Under the pieces are notes generated by a model. It searched no databases, was not told the DNA's origin, and saw nothing but the letters and a program-made list of their open reading frames with translations. The translations under genes and the position numbers were made by a program. From NCBI RefSeq assembly GCF_014898055.3, contig NW_023601543.1, positions 64,865,782 through 64,929,781 on the forward strand: DNA of 64,000 bases, given 5' to 3'. This DNA is from Talpa occidentalis (taxonomy: Eukaryota > Chordata > Mammalia > Eulipotyphla > Talpidae). Positions 1 to 11,004 of this stretch are shown here, one piece after another (positions within the stretch are counted from its first letter, which is position 1; each line of letters begins with the position of its first letter).

Positions 1-44
1 CTTCCCAGAAAATTCAGTGTCTTAAAACAATAAATGTGTTTCCT

Positions 45-300
45 GGGCCTCCCCTGGTGGCACAGTGGTTGAGATCTGGGTTGCGAAGCTGCCCGCAGCC
101 TCTGCAGCGCTAGTTCGCTCCCCAGCCACCGGTGAGGGTCCCACATGGCGCGCAGACCTCTCCTGCCGCCCGCTGCTCCCCTCAGCAGTATATTTCTGTC
201 ATCTGCCTGTTCTGTTCCCCGCTCTGGCTCTGGTGAATTCTCTCACCTTCTCGTGCTTCTGACTATACCCAGTGCTTGTATAAATAAATCTTAAAATAAA
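45..300 (+). mobile_element. tRNA-derived SINE, full length (copy 1)
   Basis: Begins GGGCCTCCCCTGGTGGCACAG with a pol III A-box-like segment, continues through the conserved block CCCACATGGCGCGCAGACC, and ends in TGTATAAATAAATCTTAAAATAAA. It belongs to the CCCAGTGCTTG-ending subfamily. No clean target-site duplication was found. The sequence just downstream (about 315-410) reads like the 3' part of a MIR. Confidence 0.9.
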
Positions 301-314
301 GGGGGGCAGTTTAC

Positions 315-410
315 ATGTCTGTCGGAGGATAAAGTGAGATAATCCATGTGAGGTGCTTAGTGCTGTACTGAACACAGTTAATTCTCAGTATAGTCAATCT
401 CAACTATTGT
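315..410 (+). repeat. MIR 3' fragment
   Basis: The stretch GGATAAAGTGAGATAATCC followed by a GTGCTTAGTGCTGTACTGAACACAG-like run and TTAATTCTCAGTA matches the recalled MIR 3' region (dataAATGtgCTTAGcacagtg...). It is diverged and the boundaries are approximate. Confidence 0.45.
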
Positions 411-1236
411 GAGAAGCAGTGATAGCAATTCTAGTTAGGGTTTATAATCCTAACTCAAACGTTTCTAGATGCCCTGGAATTTGCAACGTGTAGCTAAATC
501 ACAAGACAGACTTGGTCAATTAATTTAAAAATTGTTTAAAAGCGATTCAAGTTATAGGCTCTATCTTTCCCCAGGTCAGAAAACAATATCGCATAAATGA
601 ACAAGCAAATACTGAAAAAACAAGTATCTTTTACTTTGGAAGAGGACCTTAGGAGAAGTTCTGTCTTTCAGATGATTCAGTGCTGTCCCAATTGTTTCCC
701 TCTGTATTGTTTTCTCCTGTCCTTTCTAAAGCATAACCAATAAAGTTGGATTCATTCAATTACTTTGCAGAGTATTTTTAGTTTTGTAAAATACAAGGTG
801 CATTTGGTATTTTTTTCCAAAATACATGTCAGTGACAAATTTAGATGAAAAGTAACATAGACCCATGCTGTGTTGCAAATAAAAACAAAAAGAGTCATCA
901 AAGAATTATCAATGACTCTAAATACCTTTCCTTTTCTGTTGATAATCATATATACCATGGTATCTAGAGACTTGTAAATTAACTGTGCAAGTTTCAACAG
1001 CAATTCACATACACTCTTTCCGGAGTTATTCACCTAGTCAGTTTAATCCTTGAGCAAAATTTTATTTATTTTCGCCACCAGGAAAATCCCATTCATAGGA
1101 CATAGAAATAACTGATTTGTAACGGCCAGCTATCCTCAACTGGACCCAGCATGTGGAAAGAACACGGTCCGGACTCCTATGCCCATATCTCACACAACTA
1201 GCTCACCCTCTCTGCACGTTGGCTTCCGCATCTTTA
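411..1236. other. No recognised feature
   Basis: AT-rich sequence between two SINEs. I saw no ORF with homology, no terminal repeats and no clear old-repeat signature. The 93-codon frame on the minus strand (752-1033) looks like chance. Confidence 0.5.
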
Positions 1237-1249
1237 AAAGACTGATTCA

Positions 1250-1526
1250 GGACCTCCCCTGGTGGCGCAGCGACTGAGTGCTGGGCTGCGAAGCTGCCCA
1301 CAGCCTCTGTAGCACTGGTTCGGTCCCTGGTCCTGGCCCCCGGCGAGGGTCCCACATGGTGCAACAGACCTCTCCTGCTGCACCCGCCATTCCCCTCAGC
1401 AGTGTATTTTGTCAGTCTGCCGGTTCTGTTCCCCGCTCTGGCTCTGGTGAATTCTCTCACCCTCCCGCGCTTCTGACTGTGCCCAGTGCTTGTATAAATA
1501 AAAAAATAAAATCTTTAAAAAAAAAA
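1250..1526 (+). mobile_element. tRNA-derived SINE, full length (copy 2)
   Basis: Starts GGACCTCCCCTGGTGGCGCAG, ends with ATAAATAAAAAAATAAAATCTTTA(n). It is flanked by an imperfect 13-bp duplication, AAAGACTGATTCA (1237-1249) and AAAGACTGACTCA (1527-1539), one mismatch. The TCTTT before the A tail is a pol III terminator, as expected for a T+ class SINE. Confidence 0.95.
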
Positions 1527-1762
1527 AAAGACTGACTCAAATATCTGGCCCAACTCCCTCACCATCCTCCTTTAGAGTGAAGAGCAGATGAAAGTGGTTC
1601 ATATGTTATAAGTCAAAGATATATCTAAGTGTTGGTCAAATGATATTTGCTTTACTTCTTTTATGTGGGTCAGATGTGGAAGAGGTAAATGAAAACTGTT
1701 TTTTTCCACTCACATGGAAGATAAGGGGCAAGTTCTATTCATTATCCTTTTCTAGCTATTAA

Positions 1763-1764
<2 letters not shown>

Positions 1765-1807
<43 letters not shown>
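1765..1807. repeat. (GT)n microsatellite
   Basis: An uninterrupted GT dinucleotide array of about 43 bp. It explains the valine/cysteine repeat at the start of a spurious 69-codon frame. Confidence 0.97.
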
Positions 1808-1808
<1 letters not shown>

Positions 1809-1889
1809 TAGGATTCGGGGAAAAGAAGAGGTTAGACATGCGAAAGCAAGACACCGATACAAGTAGAAAACCACCGAGGTCAGTTCCCT

Positions 1890-2025
1890 TAGGAATCTCA
1901 GTACGAGTGTCCACTACCTATGTGATCTTGCACGTCATGGTCCTGCTAGAGGCCTCAGTTTCCTCACGTATAAGATGAACGAACTGGACTAGATCATCTC
2001 TGATGTCTTCTCAAGTTTCAGTCAT
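1890..2025 (+). repeat. MIR fragment
   Basis: Contains CTACCTATGTGATCTTGCACG followed by GCCTCAGTTTCCTCACGTATAAGATG-like sequence. These correspond to the MIR core ('ctgtgtgaccttgg...cctcagtttcctcatctgtaaaatg'). Diverged; ends approximate. Confidence 0.6.
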
Positions 2026-2429
2026 CTATGGTGCTCTTCTGGGTCCAGCTCACCTACACAATGACGACTGATGAATCAACTCACTAAAGCAGCATGGAGC
2101 CAGCCACACTGACCACAGCCTTGCAATGCCTGGCCTCGGTCTTCCAGGGCAAGGTGAGACTTTATGGTCTATAGTGTCTCAAGGGTGGTGGCAGAGGAAA
2201 TGTCACAGAGGGAAAGAGAGGGGGAAAGAAAGACAAGCCACCAGGAGGTGACATATGCTACTGATAATATGTACCATGATTTGTAGCTTTCAAAATATTT
2301 TTATTGCTAGTATTCACTATATTGGCATTTGTGTGCGGATGAGACCATGACATTTACTATGTGCCTAAGCCTGGCAGTACATTCTTATTGTAAAAATGGG
2401 TAAATGAAAGATCTCTTTTCATCCGGTGA

Positions 2430-2560
2430 GGTAGGTGTGGTAATTTCCCTCATATTCAGATGAGAAAACTGAGATTCTGAAGAGATTCAGTTGACTGTTG
2501 ACAGTCGCATGGCCAGAAGCAGATGAAGCATGACTTGATTGTGTCTTCCGTCTCTGAAGC
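2430..2560 (-). repeat. MIR fragment
   Basis: CAGATGAGAAAACTGAGATTC, then CATGGCCAGAAGCAGATGAAGC, is the reverse complement of the MIR core region. Diverged. The interval 2030-2430 before it holds no feature I recognise. Confidence 0.5.
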
Positions 2561-2599
2561 CTGTGCTCATGCTCCATGTCACCAGCCACAGTGTGATCG

Positions 2600-3330
2600 A
2601 TGATAAAGAAATGGCCACAAATTCCTTGCAGTTCCTCCCATCAAGAAATTGAGTTTTTTAATCCATACACTGAATTCCAAACTTGGTCATTTGACTTGCT
2701 TTGACCAGTGGGATGTTGGAAAATATGTGTGCACTGAGGTTTACTCTTCCTCACTGCTAGGCATACTTCTGTTACCACTGGGAGAAGCTCTGTGTCCCCG
2801 ACTGAGACTGAGAGGTTTTATGAACAGGGAGGCCCTGGAAAACCCAACTGTCTCAGCCATCTCCACGGAGGTTCTTTTTTTAAAAAGATTTATTTATTTA
2901 TGCACACAAGAGCTGGAGTACAGGTTAGAGGTACAGGGGGTGAGAGGATTCACCAGAAACAGAGTGGGGAGCAGAACAGGCAGATTGACTGAAATACATG
3001 GCTGAGGGGAGCAGCGGGCAAGACAGGAGTGGTCTGCTGCACTATGTGGGCAGCTCCCTGGCCGGGATTGAACTCGTGCTGCAGCGGCTGCAGATCGCTT
3101 CATAGTGCTGAGATTTAACCCCTTTTGCCACCAGAGAGGCCCCCCACTGAGGTTCTTGATGTTGAGTGAAGCCATCCTTTCCGTTCAGTCCCAGCCAAGC
3201 TAGCTAAAAACAGAAGCCACAAAATCTTAAGCAAATAAATAATTGTTGCTTTAGGTCACTAAATATGGGGTTGATTGTTTACAGTAGCTTTGTTGTCACA
3301 TACTAAAAAGCTAAGTGACACAAATAGTAT
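2600..3330 (+). mobile_element. MLT1-like MaLR LTR, split by a SINE
   Basis: Old LTR-like sequence lies on both sides of the SINE at 2877-3144. The 3' part contains TGTTGCTTTAGGTCACTAAAT and then TTTACAGTAGCTTTGTTGTCAC, like the conserved MLT1 3' end ('aagccactaagttttggggtggtttgtta...'). The upstream part includes TTTGACTTGCTTTGACCAGTGG, typical of MLT1. No internal retroviral sequence was seen. Ends are approximate. Confidence 0.6.
2877..3144 (-). mobile_element. tRNA-derived SINE, full length, reverse (copy 3)
   Basis: On the plus strand it starts with T-rich AAAGATTTATTTATTTATGC and ends CACCAGAGAGGCCCC, i.e. reverse orientation. The flanking duplication is CACGGAGGTTCTT (2864-2876) and CACTGAGGTTCTT (3145-3157), one mismatch. 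It interrupts an older MLT1-like LTR, so it is the younger element. It belongs to the TACTCCAGCTCTTGTG-ending subfamily. Confidence 0.93.
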
Positions 3331-4277
3331 GTCCACCATCAGCAAGTGGACCCATTACTGTATGCTGACCTGAAGTCATCCCTCATGCACACACACATGT
3401 GTACAGAAGAACACACACAGTGGGTGCTGATGTTTATGTACCCATAGACTTGAACTTGGAGGAAAAGAAAGGACAAATTTTATAAAACCTTTTTTTTATA
3501 AAACACATTTAAGTACATGAATTTGACTCGAAGAGAAGCTAAGTCCTCAGAGAAGGATTTCAAATACCTGCTTTGATTTTAATTTGTAGCCAGTTCATGG
3601 TCGCCCCTTCCATCACTGTTGACACACTTTTGTAGGAAGTCTGGAGTAAATAAACAAAAAAGGAGATGGCAGGATGACCAAGAGGAGTAAAAGTTTCTCA
3701 CCTGGGATGACTGGCCATTATCAGGCTCAAAACCAGGGTCACAGTCTCACAGCCTCTGCCAACAGTCTGCTGTCAACAACTCAGCTTAAGGCATTTCACC
3801 CAGGCTAGCAGGCAGAAAGTACAGTGCCCAGCACCAGCACCAGCCAGCAATAGATGTGCCTGGGGAGTTCAGCTGATGGGCCAACGGTAGGTAGTTATTC
3901 AAGATCCAAGGTTACAGCAACGAAGGTTCATCTCTTTCCAAAGCCTGGCATCTCTTGGATTGACACCATCAGGGCCTGTCTGGCTTTTCAAGGGGGAGTT
4001 GGCAGCCTCCAACTGGCAGGATCCTGAGCCCACAGCTGCTGTTCCTGCCACCTTCCCAGGATCTGTCACTTGGGTCATTTCTAAGCTCAGGTGGCAGTCA
4101 CCGAACGTCTGCATTTAACCAACCATGAGGAGCCTGCTAACTTATCCAGTGAGACCACAGAGGTGGAAAAACTGCTGGGATGAACAGAACTAAACAACCA
4201 AAGGTGCTGAGACCTAGCAGGAGATCTGCACTTCACAGAAAGAACAGAAGTAATGGACCAAGAATCTGAGAGCCCAA
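3331..4277. other. No recognised feature
   Basis: Mixed-composition sequence with no coding frame or clear repeat that I could name. A short ACACAC run lies near 3390-3420. Confidence 0.45.
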
Positions 4278-4330
4278 GAACCATACCCAACACATAGTAG
4301 GTACTCAGTGAATATTTGTGGAATGAATGC
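4278..4330 (+). repeat. LINE-2 3' end fragment
   Basis: ACACATAGTAGGTACTCAGTG followed by AATATTTGTGGAATGAATGCAT matches the very conserved LINE-2 3' terminus ('cacatagtaggcgctcaataaatatttgttgaatgaatga'). Confidence 0.7.
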
Positions 4331-5111
4331 ATACAAATCAGCCCAGTGATAGAAACAGGGTTTCTCCTCTGTTCTCAGGTCTTAATGCAAGTACATTTGG
4401 TCCTGTTTGTTGAAATCTTGCTTTCTTACGAGGAAAAGGCTGACCCTCAGAAAAAGAGGCACTCCAGGAGGCATCTTAACTGTCAGCATAAATGCTTTTT
4501 GATTACCTTAGAAACTGAGATGCAGCTTTCTCTTCAAGGGACTTTGGTGCAGATGGGATTAAATAAATTAGTGTCCTCCATCTCAACTACTTGGTTCAAT
4601 AGAAACAACTTTACTTGCTAAGGCAGGGGTTAACTTACAATTCCCTGCCTCAAAATAAAGATTTACTTCTGTCTTTATTTATGTAGATCTCATCTCCCGC
4701 ACACAAGGTTTACAATAGCCATGGAAAAATACCGAACACAGCTTTCTGTTCTCAGGCTAACAAGTCTGGAGAAGAAGGAAGATTTTTAAAAATATGTTTT
4801 CCTGGCAATCTCTCTTGACTCACACTTGGCATTCTGTGTAATGTCCAGGTGAAGAGATTGCAACGGTGGGAAGGTCATGGGTCACGCAGTGTCAGCCCAG
4901 CCCATGCAGAGGGATATGAACCTCCAGGAAAATCGCATTCGAGTCTGGCCAAATGAGGTCATGAGATGGGAATGTCAATTCTGGAGAATGGATGTCTTCT
5001 GGTCATACAATATGGTCTGGGCAGGTGAAAGATCGTGCCATTACAAATTCAATAGAGTTCATGGGAGGGGGCAAGGAAGGAGGAAAGTGAAGGTAATGTT
5101 TGCCAATTTAT
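4331..5111. other. No recognised feature
   Basis: No gene or nameable repeat was seen. The 101- and 105-codon frames here have no family motifs and are most likely chance. Confidence 0.45.
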
Positions 5112-5230
5112 CAAGCTCTAAGCCCCTACATCGCTCTCTCCGTGCAATCAGGAGCAATCATAGGCAACTTCCGAGGAAATATTACACTTCCTAGTATTTT
5201 CCATTCAACTAGTGTACATTTGTAATTTAC
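5112..5230 (+). repeat. Left arm of 119-bp inverted duplication
   Basis: This 119-bp segment reappears as its reverse complement at 5642-5760. A hand alignment gives about 108 of 119 positions identical (about 91%) without gaps. The arms are separated by 411 bp of old L1-like sequence. It does not look like a known repeat end. Confidence 0.9.
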
Positions 5231-6020
5231 GCACACCCATCTACTCAACACTTAGATTCTACAATTAACATTTTGCTATCGTTGCTTTGTTCCATAGCGA
5301 TCCCTTTATCCATCTGGCCACCCGTCTTATTTTTGAAAATATTTCAGGGCTGCAGATGTCAGTTCACTATCCCCCAGATTCAACCACAAGCATATCACTA
5401 ACTAAAGTTCAATATTTGTTTACATCCCCCCTCCTTGAGTTTAAATTTATATATAATAACACACGCACATCTTAAACTACCGTTTGATGAATTCTGATGA
5501 AGGCATGAAACAGCGCAAGCCAAACCCCTATCAAGATAAAGAACATGACCATCACCCAGAAAATCCCAGGGATTTTTATCACTGGGGTTGCCTCATGAAC
5601 ATTTGTCTGTCCTGCTTATCCTTCCTCCAGTAGAGTTGCGAGTAAATTACAAATGTACACTAGTTGAATGGAAACTATTAGGAAGCATAATATTTCCTCA
5701 GAGGCTGCCTATGATTACTCCTGATTGCAGGAAGAGAGCTATGTAGGGGCTTAGAGCTTGAAAATCCCACTATAAATTAGTTTTGTGTATTCTAGAAAGT
5801 CATATAAATGGAATCATCCTGCTTTCACTCTTATGAAGGTTTCTGTCATTCAACATAGCATTTTTTTACAACCCATCCATGCTGTTTATATCAGTAGCCC
5901 CTTCCTTTTCATTGCTGAGTAGCATTCCGTTTGTATGGATTTGTTTATCCAGTCACATGTTGATGGATATTCCAATTGTTTCCAGTTGTTAAAGCTAATG
6001 CGAGTAATTTTGGATTGATG
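5231..6020 (-). mobile_element. Old L1 3'-region, reverse, interrupted by the inverted arm
   Basis: TCTACAATTAACATTTTGCTAT, ATCAAGATAAAGAACATGACC and, further on, TCATATAAATGGAATCATCC and ATTGCTGAGTAGCATTCCGT match L1M-type 3' sequence on the minus strand. The L1 text is interrupted at 5642-5760 by the right arm of the inverted duplication. Boundaries approximate; no ORF2 frame survives. Confidence 0.7.
5642..5760 (-). repeat. Right arm of 119-bp inverted duplication
   Basis: Reverse complement of 5112-5230 with 11 substitutions. It sits inside old L1 sequence, so this arm is probably the inserted copy and the left arm the donor. No poly(A) and no target-site duplication accompany it, which argues against simple retroposition. 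Confidence 0.9.
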
Positions 6021-7531
6021 AAAACATGTGAGTTGAAAGGTCTAAATGGAACAGACCCACCAACTCATATATTCTACTTTCAACTATCCTAAGGTTGACC
6101 TTGTGGTTTCCCTTGCTAATGGCAAGATTTCAGAGTTGAAATGCAAAATGACTTGCAACTTAATCTAACTTACATTCAACAATATATATGGATTTTATTG
6201 CCTCATCAGGTAAGAGATTTATATACATTTATATACATTACTTCTCTTCAAAAATGAGAAGTAATGTATGTAAATAGGAATTATCAGTATGACTGAATGT
6301 CACCTGGGGGCGGGGTGCAGGAACAGTACATATCTTTGTAGTCTCCGAGTCCCGCCCTCACAAAAGGGTTTGCCCAGTGCTTTATTTCTCGCTTCTCCCT
6401 GCAGAATGGGTTTCAGGGAAGGAAACAGCCCCACCTAAATAAAGCCAAGCTAAACGCAAGACTCTAGTGTCCATTAGTGCCCGAGTCTCCAAATGCTGGT
6501 AGGAGAAATCTCTTCTGTCCTCTAAGAAGAGAATACACAAAACACCTTTATCATCCCCACCCCCTCAACTCCCATTCTCTCCTCAGCCCACTGCAGTTCC
6601 CCTGCCCATCTCAGCACCGTGTCAAACATGATGAGTACTGAGAAGTTTCCACTGCATTAGGCATCCATTGATGATGTTGGAGAAGACAGTTTCAGTGATA
6701 TAGTGGCAATGGGGAGGAGTCTGACTCAGCCAGAGGGAACTGAGCTGAGGACAGGAAACTAAAACTCTATGAGATAGGAACCAGTGCAGAAAAGGAAGTT
6801 GCTGGAAACAATCTTCACCACTTTAAAGGTTCACTTAAGACAACTCAGCCTGGTTGCCAACTTGGGTCTCAGGATTGGTTTCTCTTCATTTCTGTCGAGC
6901 TCAGCACTCTCCCAAACACCTCTCAGTCTCAGAATAGCACCACGCATGGCTTTTGCAGTGGCCTGGAGCGGGGGTGTGTTCCACTGTCCTCGCCCAGCCG
7001 AGGAAGGCACTGTCCTAAGTGGCTGCCAATGCCTTGGCAGGTATCGCCTTTGTTCCCCTGAGGTCAATGATCCCCTGGCCTCTAGAAGTCTTCTCCTCCC
7101 CCTTGACCTCTCTGTTTCGTTCCAGTTGGTTGAAAATTATACTTGCACATCGCCAAGGCTGCTTCCTGGCCTCAGGTGAAGCTGGGCTCCTTGCCTGTTA
7201 TTTGAAGTTACCAGTACAGGCTTGCTGGCAGCCTGGCACTCTAATGGCAGCTTTGCCACATTTCCTGGCAGCCATGAGACTGCCTCTGGCTCTTTTACAC
7301 AGCACTATGCTGATCCACTCCCCATTCCACCTATTTCTATTTTCAAACCAAAGTTGGGCCTCCTTTTCAATTCCAGTTTCTAGGTAATAGGAAACATCTA
7401 ATGTCAGTTCATTTGTAGGACTGATAGGATTAACACAGCCTGGGTTATCAAACGATGACTGGCAGATCCTCTCCCTGGTGACCCCTTCAAGTTTCTCTAC
7501 TACTGCCACACACCTTCCCCCTCCCCCCCCC
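6021..7531. other. No recognised feature
   Basis: No repeat with a clear name. TTCTCGCTTCTCCCTGCAG ending at 6404 resembles a splice acceptor but has no coding continuation I can support. Overlapping 78-131 codon frames on both strands at 6784-7509 lack recognisable motifs. Confidence 0.4.
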
Positions 7532-7552
7532 AGAGAGAGAGAGAGAGAGAGA
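7532..7552. repeat. (AG)n microsatellite after a C-rich run
   Basis: A run of Cs (about 7515-7531) is followed by roughly ten AG repeats. Confidence 0.95.
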
Positions 7553-8424
7553 AAGCACTCTCCCAGCCATCAGGTGACTGATGCACCATCAAAACGGTTT
7601 AACGACATGGTGACAACAGCAGCCAGTATTTCCACTGGCAGAAGTTTCTTCTCCAGGGACATCGTAGCAAACATCAGCTATCATATTGTGATGTAATAAG
7701 ATGACACTATCATGCCATGCGGGTGTATTACTTGGTTCATTCATGCTATTTGACTCCAGAACATGATGTGCTGTAGTGTTTGTTTTAAAAGCTTTTTCCT
7801 CACATGCACACTGTTATTGACGATCACCTCTAGTTGCCGGTGGCACTGCCCCTGTTTCCAGCAACACTGGCCACCCCAGTGTTGTTTCTAAAATAACAAA
7901 ATATGTTGGGAGAAGCGCATAGGCTGTGATGACGATATATAAGTGGGCACGGTGCTCGAAATATTACAGGCACCCACATTGCATTTTAAAATATTTAGAA
8001 CTAAATAAAAGGAAACTTTCCTGCTACAACACATAGAAAGTCTGGATAAAATGTAGAACAATCTCTCCCCCAATTTTAAATACGCACCAACCTTGGGTTG
8101 AAAGAAAGAGAAGCCCCCGGGTCCCAGGTGAGAAAAGGAAAACGAAACCCAGAAGGGTAAATGCAGAGCAGTGCCATGGAGTGGCACAGGGACTTCGGGC
8201 TCACGCAGGCTCCGGGGACCCAGAGGGCCTTTCACGCCCTCCCCCCATAGCAGCTGAAACTGCAGGCCCTGCAAAGTGAACACTCAGACCGAAACATCCT
8301 AGAGCCTCAGAGCTCTCTCCCTCCATGAAAAGGGTACAGAATTACTCTGCCCACAGGCTCAGTGAGGCAACAGGGATACACATGATAAGTCTGGGCCTCA
8401 AACAGGTAAACAAAATATGTTTAT
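7553..8424. other. No recognised feature
   Basis: No gene or nameable repeat. The 131-codon minus-strand frame at 7888-8283 has no recognisable domain. Confidence 0.4.
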
Positions 8425-8441
8425 GAAAAAATCAAGAACCG

Positions 8442-8742
8442 GGCCTCCCTGGTGGCGCAAGGGGTTAAGCACAGCACTATGAAACTATTCTCAGCCTCTG
8501 CAGCACAAGTTCGATGCCCGGCCGTCCAGGGAGATACCCACATGGTGCAGCAAACCTCTCCTGTCTTGCCCGCTGCTCCCCTCAGCAGTGTATTTCAGTA
8601 GATCTGCCTGTTCTGTTCCCCACTCTGTCTCTGGTGAATCTTCTCACTCCTCCGCTGCCCCCACACCCACACACACTTCTGGCCTGTACTCCAGTTCTTG
8701 TATGTATAAATAAATAAATCTTCTTTAAAAAGAAAAAGAAAA
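8442..8742 (+). mobile_element. tRNA-derived SINE, full length (copy 4)
   Basis: Starts GGCCTCCCTGGTGGCGCAAGG with GGTTAAGCACAGCACTATGAA. It is the second subfamily, ending CTGGCCTGTACTCCAGTTCTTG. The tail is AAATAAATAAATCTTCTTTA(n). It has a perfect 17-bp duplication, GAAAAAATCAAGAACCG, at 8425-8441 and 8743-8759. Confidence 0.97.
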
Positions 8743-8759
8743 GAAAAAATCAAGAACCG

Positions 8760-9296
8760 AGGCCTCTATTCCTTATAGAGGTGAAATTTGAATTGGTGCT
8801 ACCCATGGGTATAGAAACTCCAAGAAGTGAGCATAAAAACTGGTCTAGGACCTGGGGAACCCTAGAGCCTTGGCAAAAGTGAGTGTGAAATCAATGCACT
8901 GGGATATGGTGCACTCTTAAGACTACAGGAACCCCCACAGAGAGAAACAAAAGCGAAAGATAGGTTCCCATTCAAATAAAATACTAGCCACACAGGGAAA
9001 TGATCGACCATAAGGGATACTTGGCAGATGCAACAAAGAGAAGGATATAATCATACTGCTGGAAATAATAGAAAAGTCTGAAAGGGGAGATAAAATAAAG
9101 ATCCTGAAAGTGATTAAAGAGATAAAATAATACTGGCATAGGGAAATTAAAAGATGATAGGAAGAAAAAACAAGTTGATTTGAAATTATAAAACTTGTAA
9201 TACTACTACTAATAAACTTGTAAGAATAATAATGGACATTAGAGTGAATTTAAAAATTTAACAGCAAAACCTGAGTGAGGTAACTTGTGTAAAAAT
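8760..9296. other. No recognised feature
   Basis: A-rich sequence (e.g. 9090-9250) without a nameable repeat. It could be decayed L1, but I saw no diagnostic motif. Confidence 0.4.
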
Positions 9297-9306
9297 GGGC
9301 AGCACA

Positions 9307-9539
9307 GAGCCTCCCCTGGTGGCACAGTGGTTGAGCACTGTGCTGCGAAGCTGCCCGCAGCCTCTGCAGCACCGGTTGTTCCCCGGCCGCCAGCGAGAGT
9401 CCCACATGGCGCGCAGACCTCTCCTGCCGCGCCTGCTGCTCCCCTCAGCAGTGTATTTCGTCAGTCTGCCTGTTCTGTTCCCCGCTCTGACTCTGGTGAA
9501 TCCTCTCACACTCCCCCACTTCTGACTGTACGCAGTGCT

Positions 9540-9570
<31 letters not shown>
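9307..9570 (+). mobile_element. tRNA-derived SINE, full length (copy 5)
   Basis: Starts GAGCCTCCCCTGGTGGCACAG and ends TATATAAATAAATTAATTAATTAAA(n). The flanking duplication GGGCAGCACA is exact (9297-9306 and 9571-9580). The same target motif also flanks the adjacent L1 tail, so this SINE landed exactly in that element's left target-site duplication. Confidence 0.95.
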
Positions 9571-9571
<1 letters not shown>

Positions 9572-9580
9572 GGCAGCACA

Positions 9581-9746
9581 AGGGGAGGGGTCACAACAGG
9601 GGAGGGCAGAGCGCGAGGGACCGTGGGGATTGATCAGGGTGCTGTGGTGGTGGGAGCAGTATGGGGGCTACACTGAGGCGAGAAATCAAATACGGTGCAA
9701 AAGTGAACAATGATGTAAGAAAATAAATAAATTTTTCAAATAAAAT
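9581..9746 (+). mobile_element. Short 5'-truncated L1 3'-UTR copy
   Basis: GGGGGCTACACTGAGGCGAG...GTGCAAAAGTGAACAATGATG followed by AAATAAATAAATTTTTCAAATAAAATA resembles the L1 3' terminus also seen at about 14087-14170. The repeated target AAAATGGGCAGCA lies at 9293-9305 and about 9747-9759. Only about 165 bp of 3' UTR was inserted; no ORF2 remains. Confidence 0.7.
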
Positions 9747-9759
9747 AAAATGGGCAGCA

Positions 9760-11004
9760 GGAAGAGACTAGGAGAGGTCGAGGGAAAGGGACAAGGAAAC
9801 ACTTAGAAGCTGCAGGAATAGAGACGCTTCACCATCGCACAGTAGGGCCCCAGGGTGATGGTCCAGAGAGATCGTTTTCTATTTGAACTCGCACGGCCCA
9901 TGGCTGTTCAGCCGGTCTTTGGGAGAGAAGAAGGCCTCAAAGAATGCTTGTGGAATGAACGGAGGAACAAAAGAACAAGCTTTAGGTAAAAGGATTAATG
10001 AGTACTGGAGGAGCGTCTTCCAGGCAGGATTCTGGGCTAAAGATTTCTTTTCTCTCCTGTACCCGAAACGTGTAGCCCAGCCTCATTCCATCTTAGCAAT
10101 GGCAGACATTCATGGGTCAAGGCCATTAATAGACATCCAGAGGCAGCAGACATTTTTGTAGAGAGCATTTTGCAGCAGGCCCCAGCTGAGTTCATTACTT
10201 TGTAGACAGCAGCTGCACTGAGAGATACACTCCAGCCCTGCATGGATTTAAGCAAGAGTGCATGGGGATCGAAAGAACCAGAGCAATAGAAACACAGCTG
10301 GGGGAGTCTACACAGAACAAAGCAGAAGGTCTCTGGTCTGAACATTACACACTTGCTAAGAGAGGGCTGGAAGGCTCCCTGATCTCAATGGCTCGACTTG
10401 TCAGTGGGGACATGACCAGTCGGCCTCTGTCTGGGTGGAACTAGTAGCACGTGAGCATTGAACCAAGTCAAAGCACAAGGAAGAAACAGAGGACAAAGGA
10501 GAAAGAGAAGCTGCATCAGAATCAACTTAATGAGGCATCTATAGTTTCCCCATAACTCTGACGGGAGAGAAGTCGCAATTAATACAGAAAACCACCCTGT
10601 TGTGACAGCTCGAGATTGTGTCTGTGTGTCTGCTTAAATTAACTATTGCCTGTGGTATATACATATCCTGCACTCCAAATTTAGGATCTGGTTGTGCTCA
10701 GTTTATCTTTTAGTTTGCTAGAAAATGCACTGGGTTTGTCCAGCCCTCTCCACTCGCTAATGTTCCCACTACTCTCAGATTACTCAAGATGCTGAGCCCA
10801 TGGAAATCTTTCCCACAAGTGGAGGCAGCAATAGATGGTTGCTATAGGCAACACAAAACACACTTCATGAGAGATTAGCACTCCAGAATATCGGAATCAG
10901 ATGGTCACGTTGCTGTGCTGTTGCACACACTTTGGGAAATGAAACATGCCTGATGACTTTCTGACCCTTATTTTCCCCTTCTATAAAATTAGGATGAATG
11001 GATG
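9760..11004. other. No recognised feature
   Basis: Largely single-copy-looking sequence with no supported gene. The 92- and 102-codon frames at 9883-10345 overlap on opposite strands and carry no family motif. Confidence 0.4.

Noticed and set aside
65..262. Recurrent 'proteins' rich in PLLPSAVYF, SACSVP, GNRTGRLTKYTAEGSS
   Set aside because: These are translations of the tRNA-derived SINE in different frames and orientations, not a gene family.
1250..1360. Real tRNA genes at the SINE heads
   Set aside because: A and B boxes are present, but the sequence between and around them does not fold as a canonical tRNA (spacing about ten bases too long, no proper acceptor pairing), and each is continuous with the SINE body.
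1765..1807. CRISPR-like or other ordered arrays
   Set aside because: The only tandem arrays are di- to tetranucleotide microsatellites. No repeat-spacer structure exists.
6380..6404. Splice-acceptor-like TTCTCGCTTCTCCCTGCAG
   Set aside because: Such pyrimidine-AG strings are common by chance. No open frame with a plausible donor follows. The same holds for the one ending near 30776.
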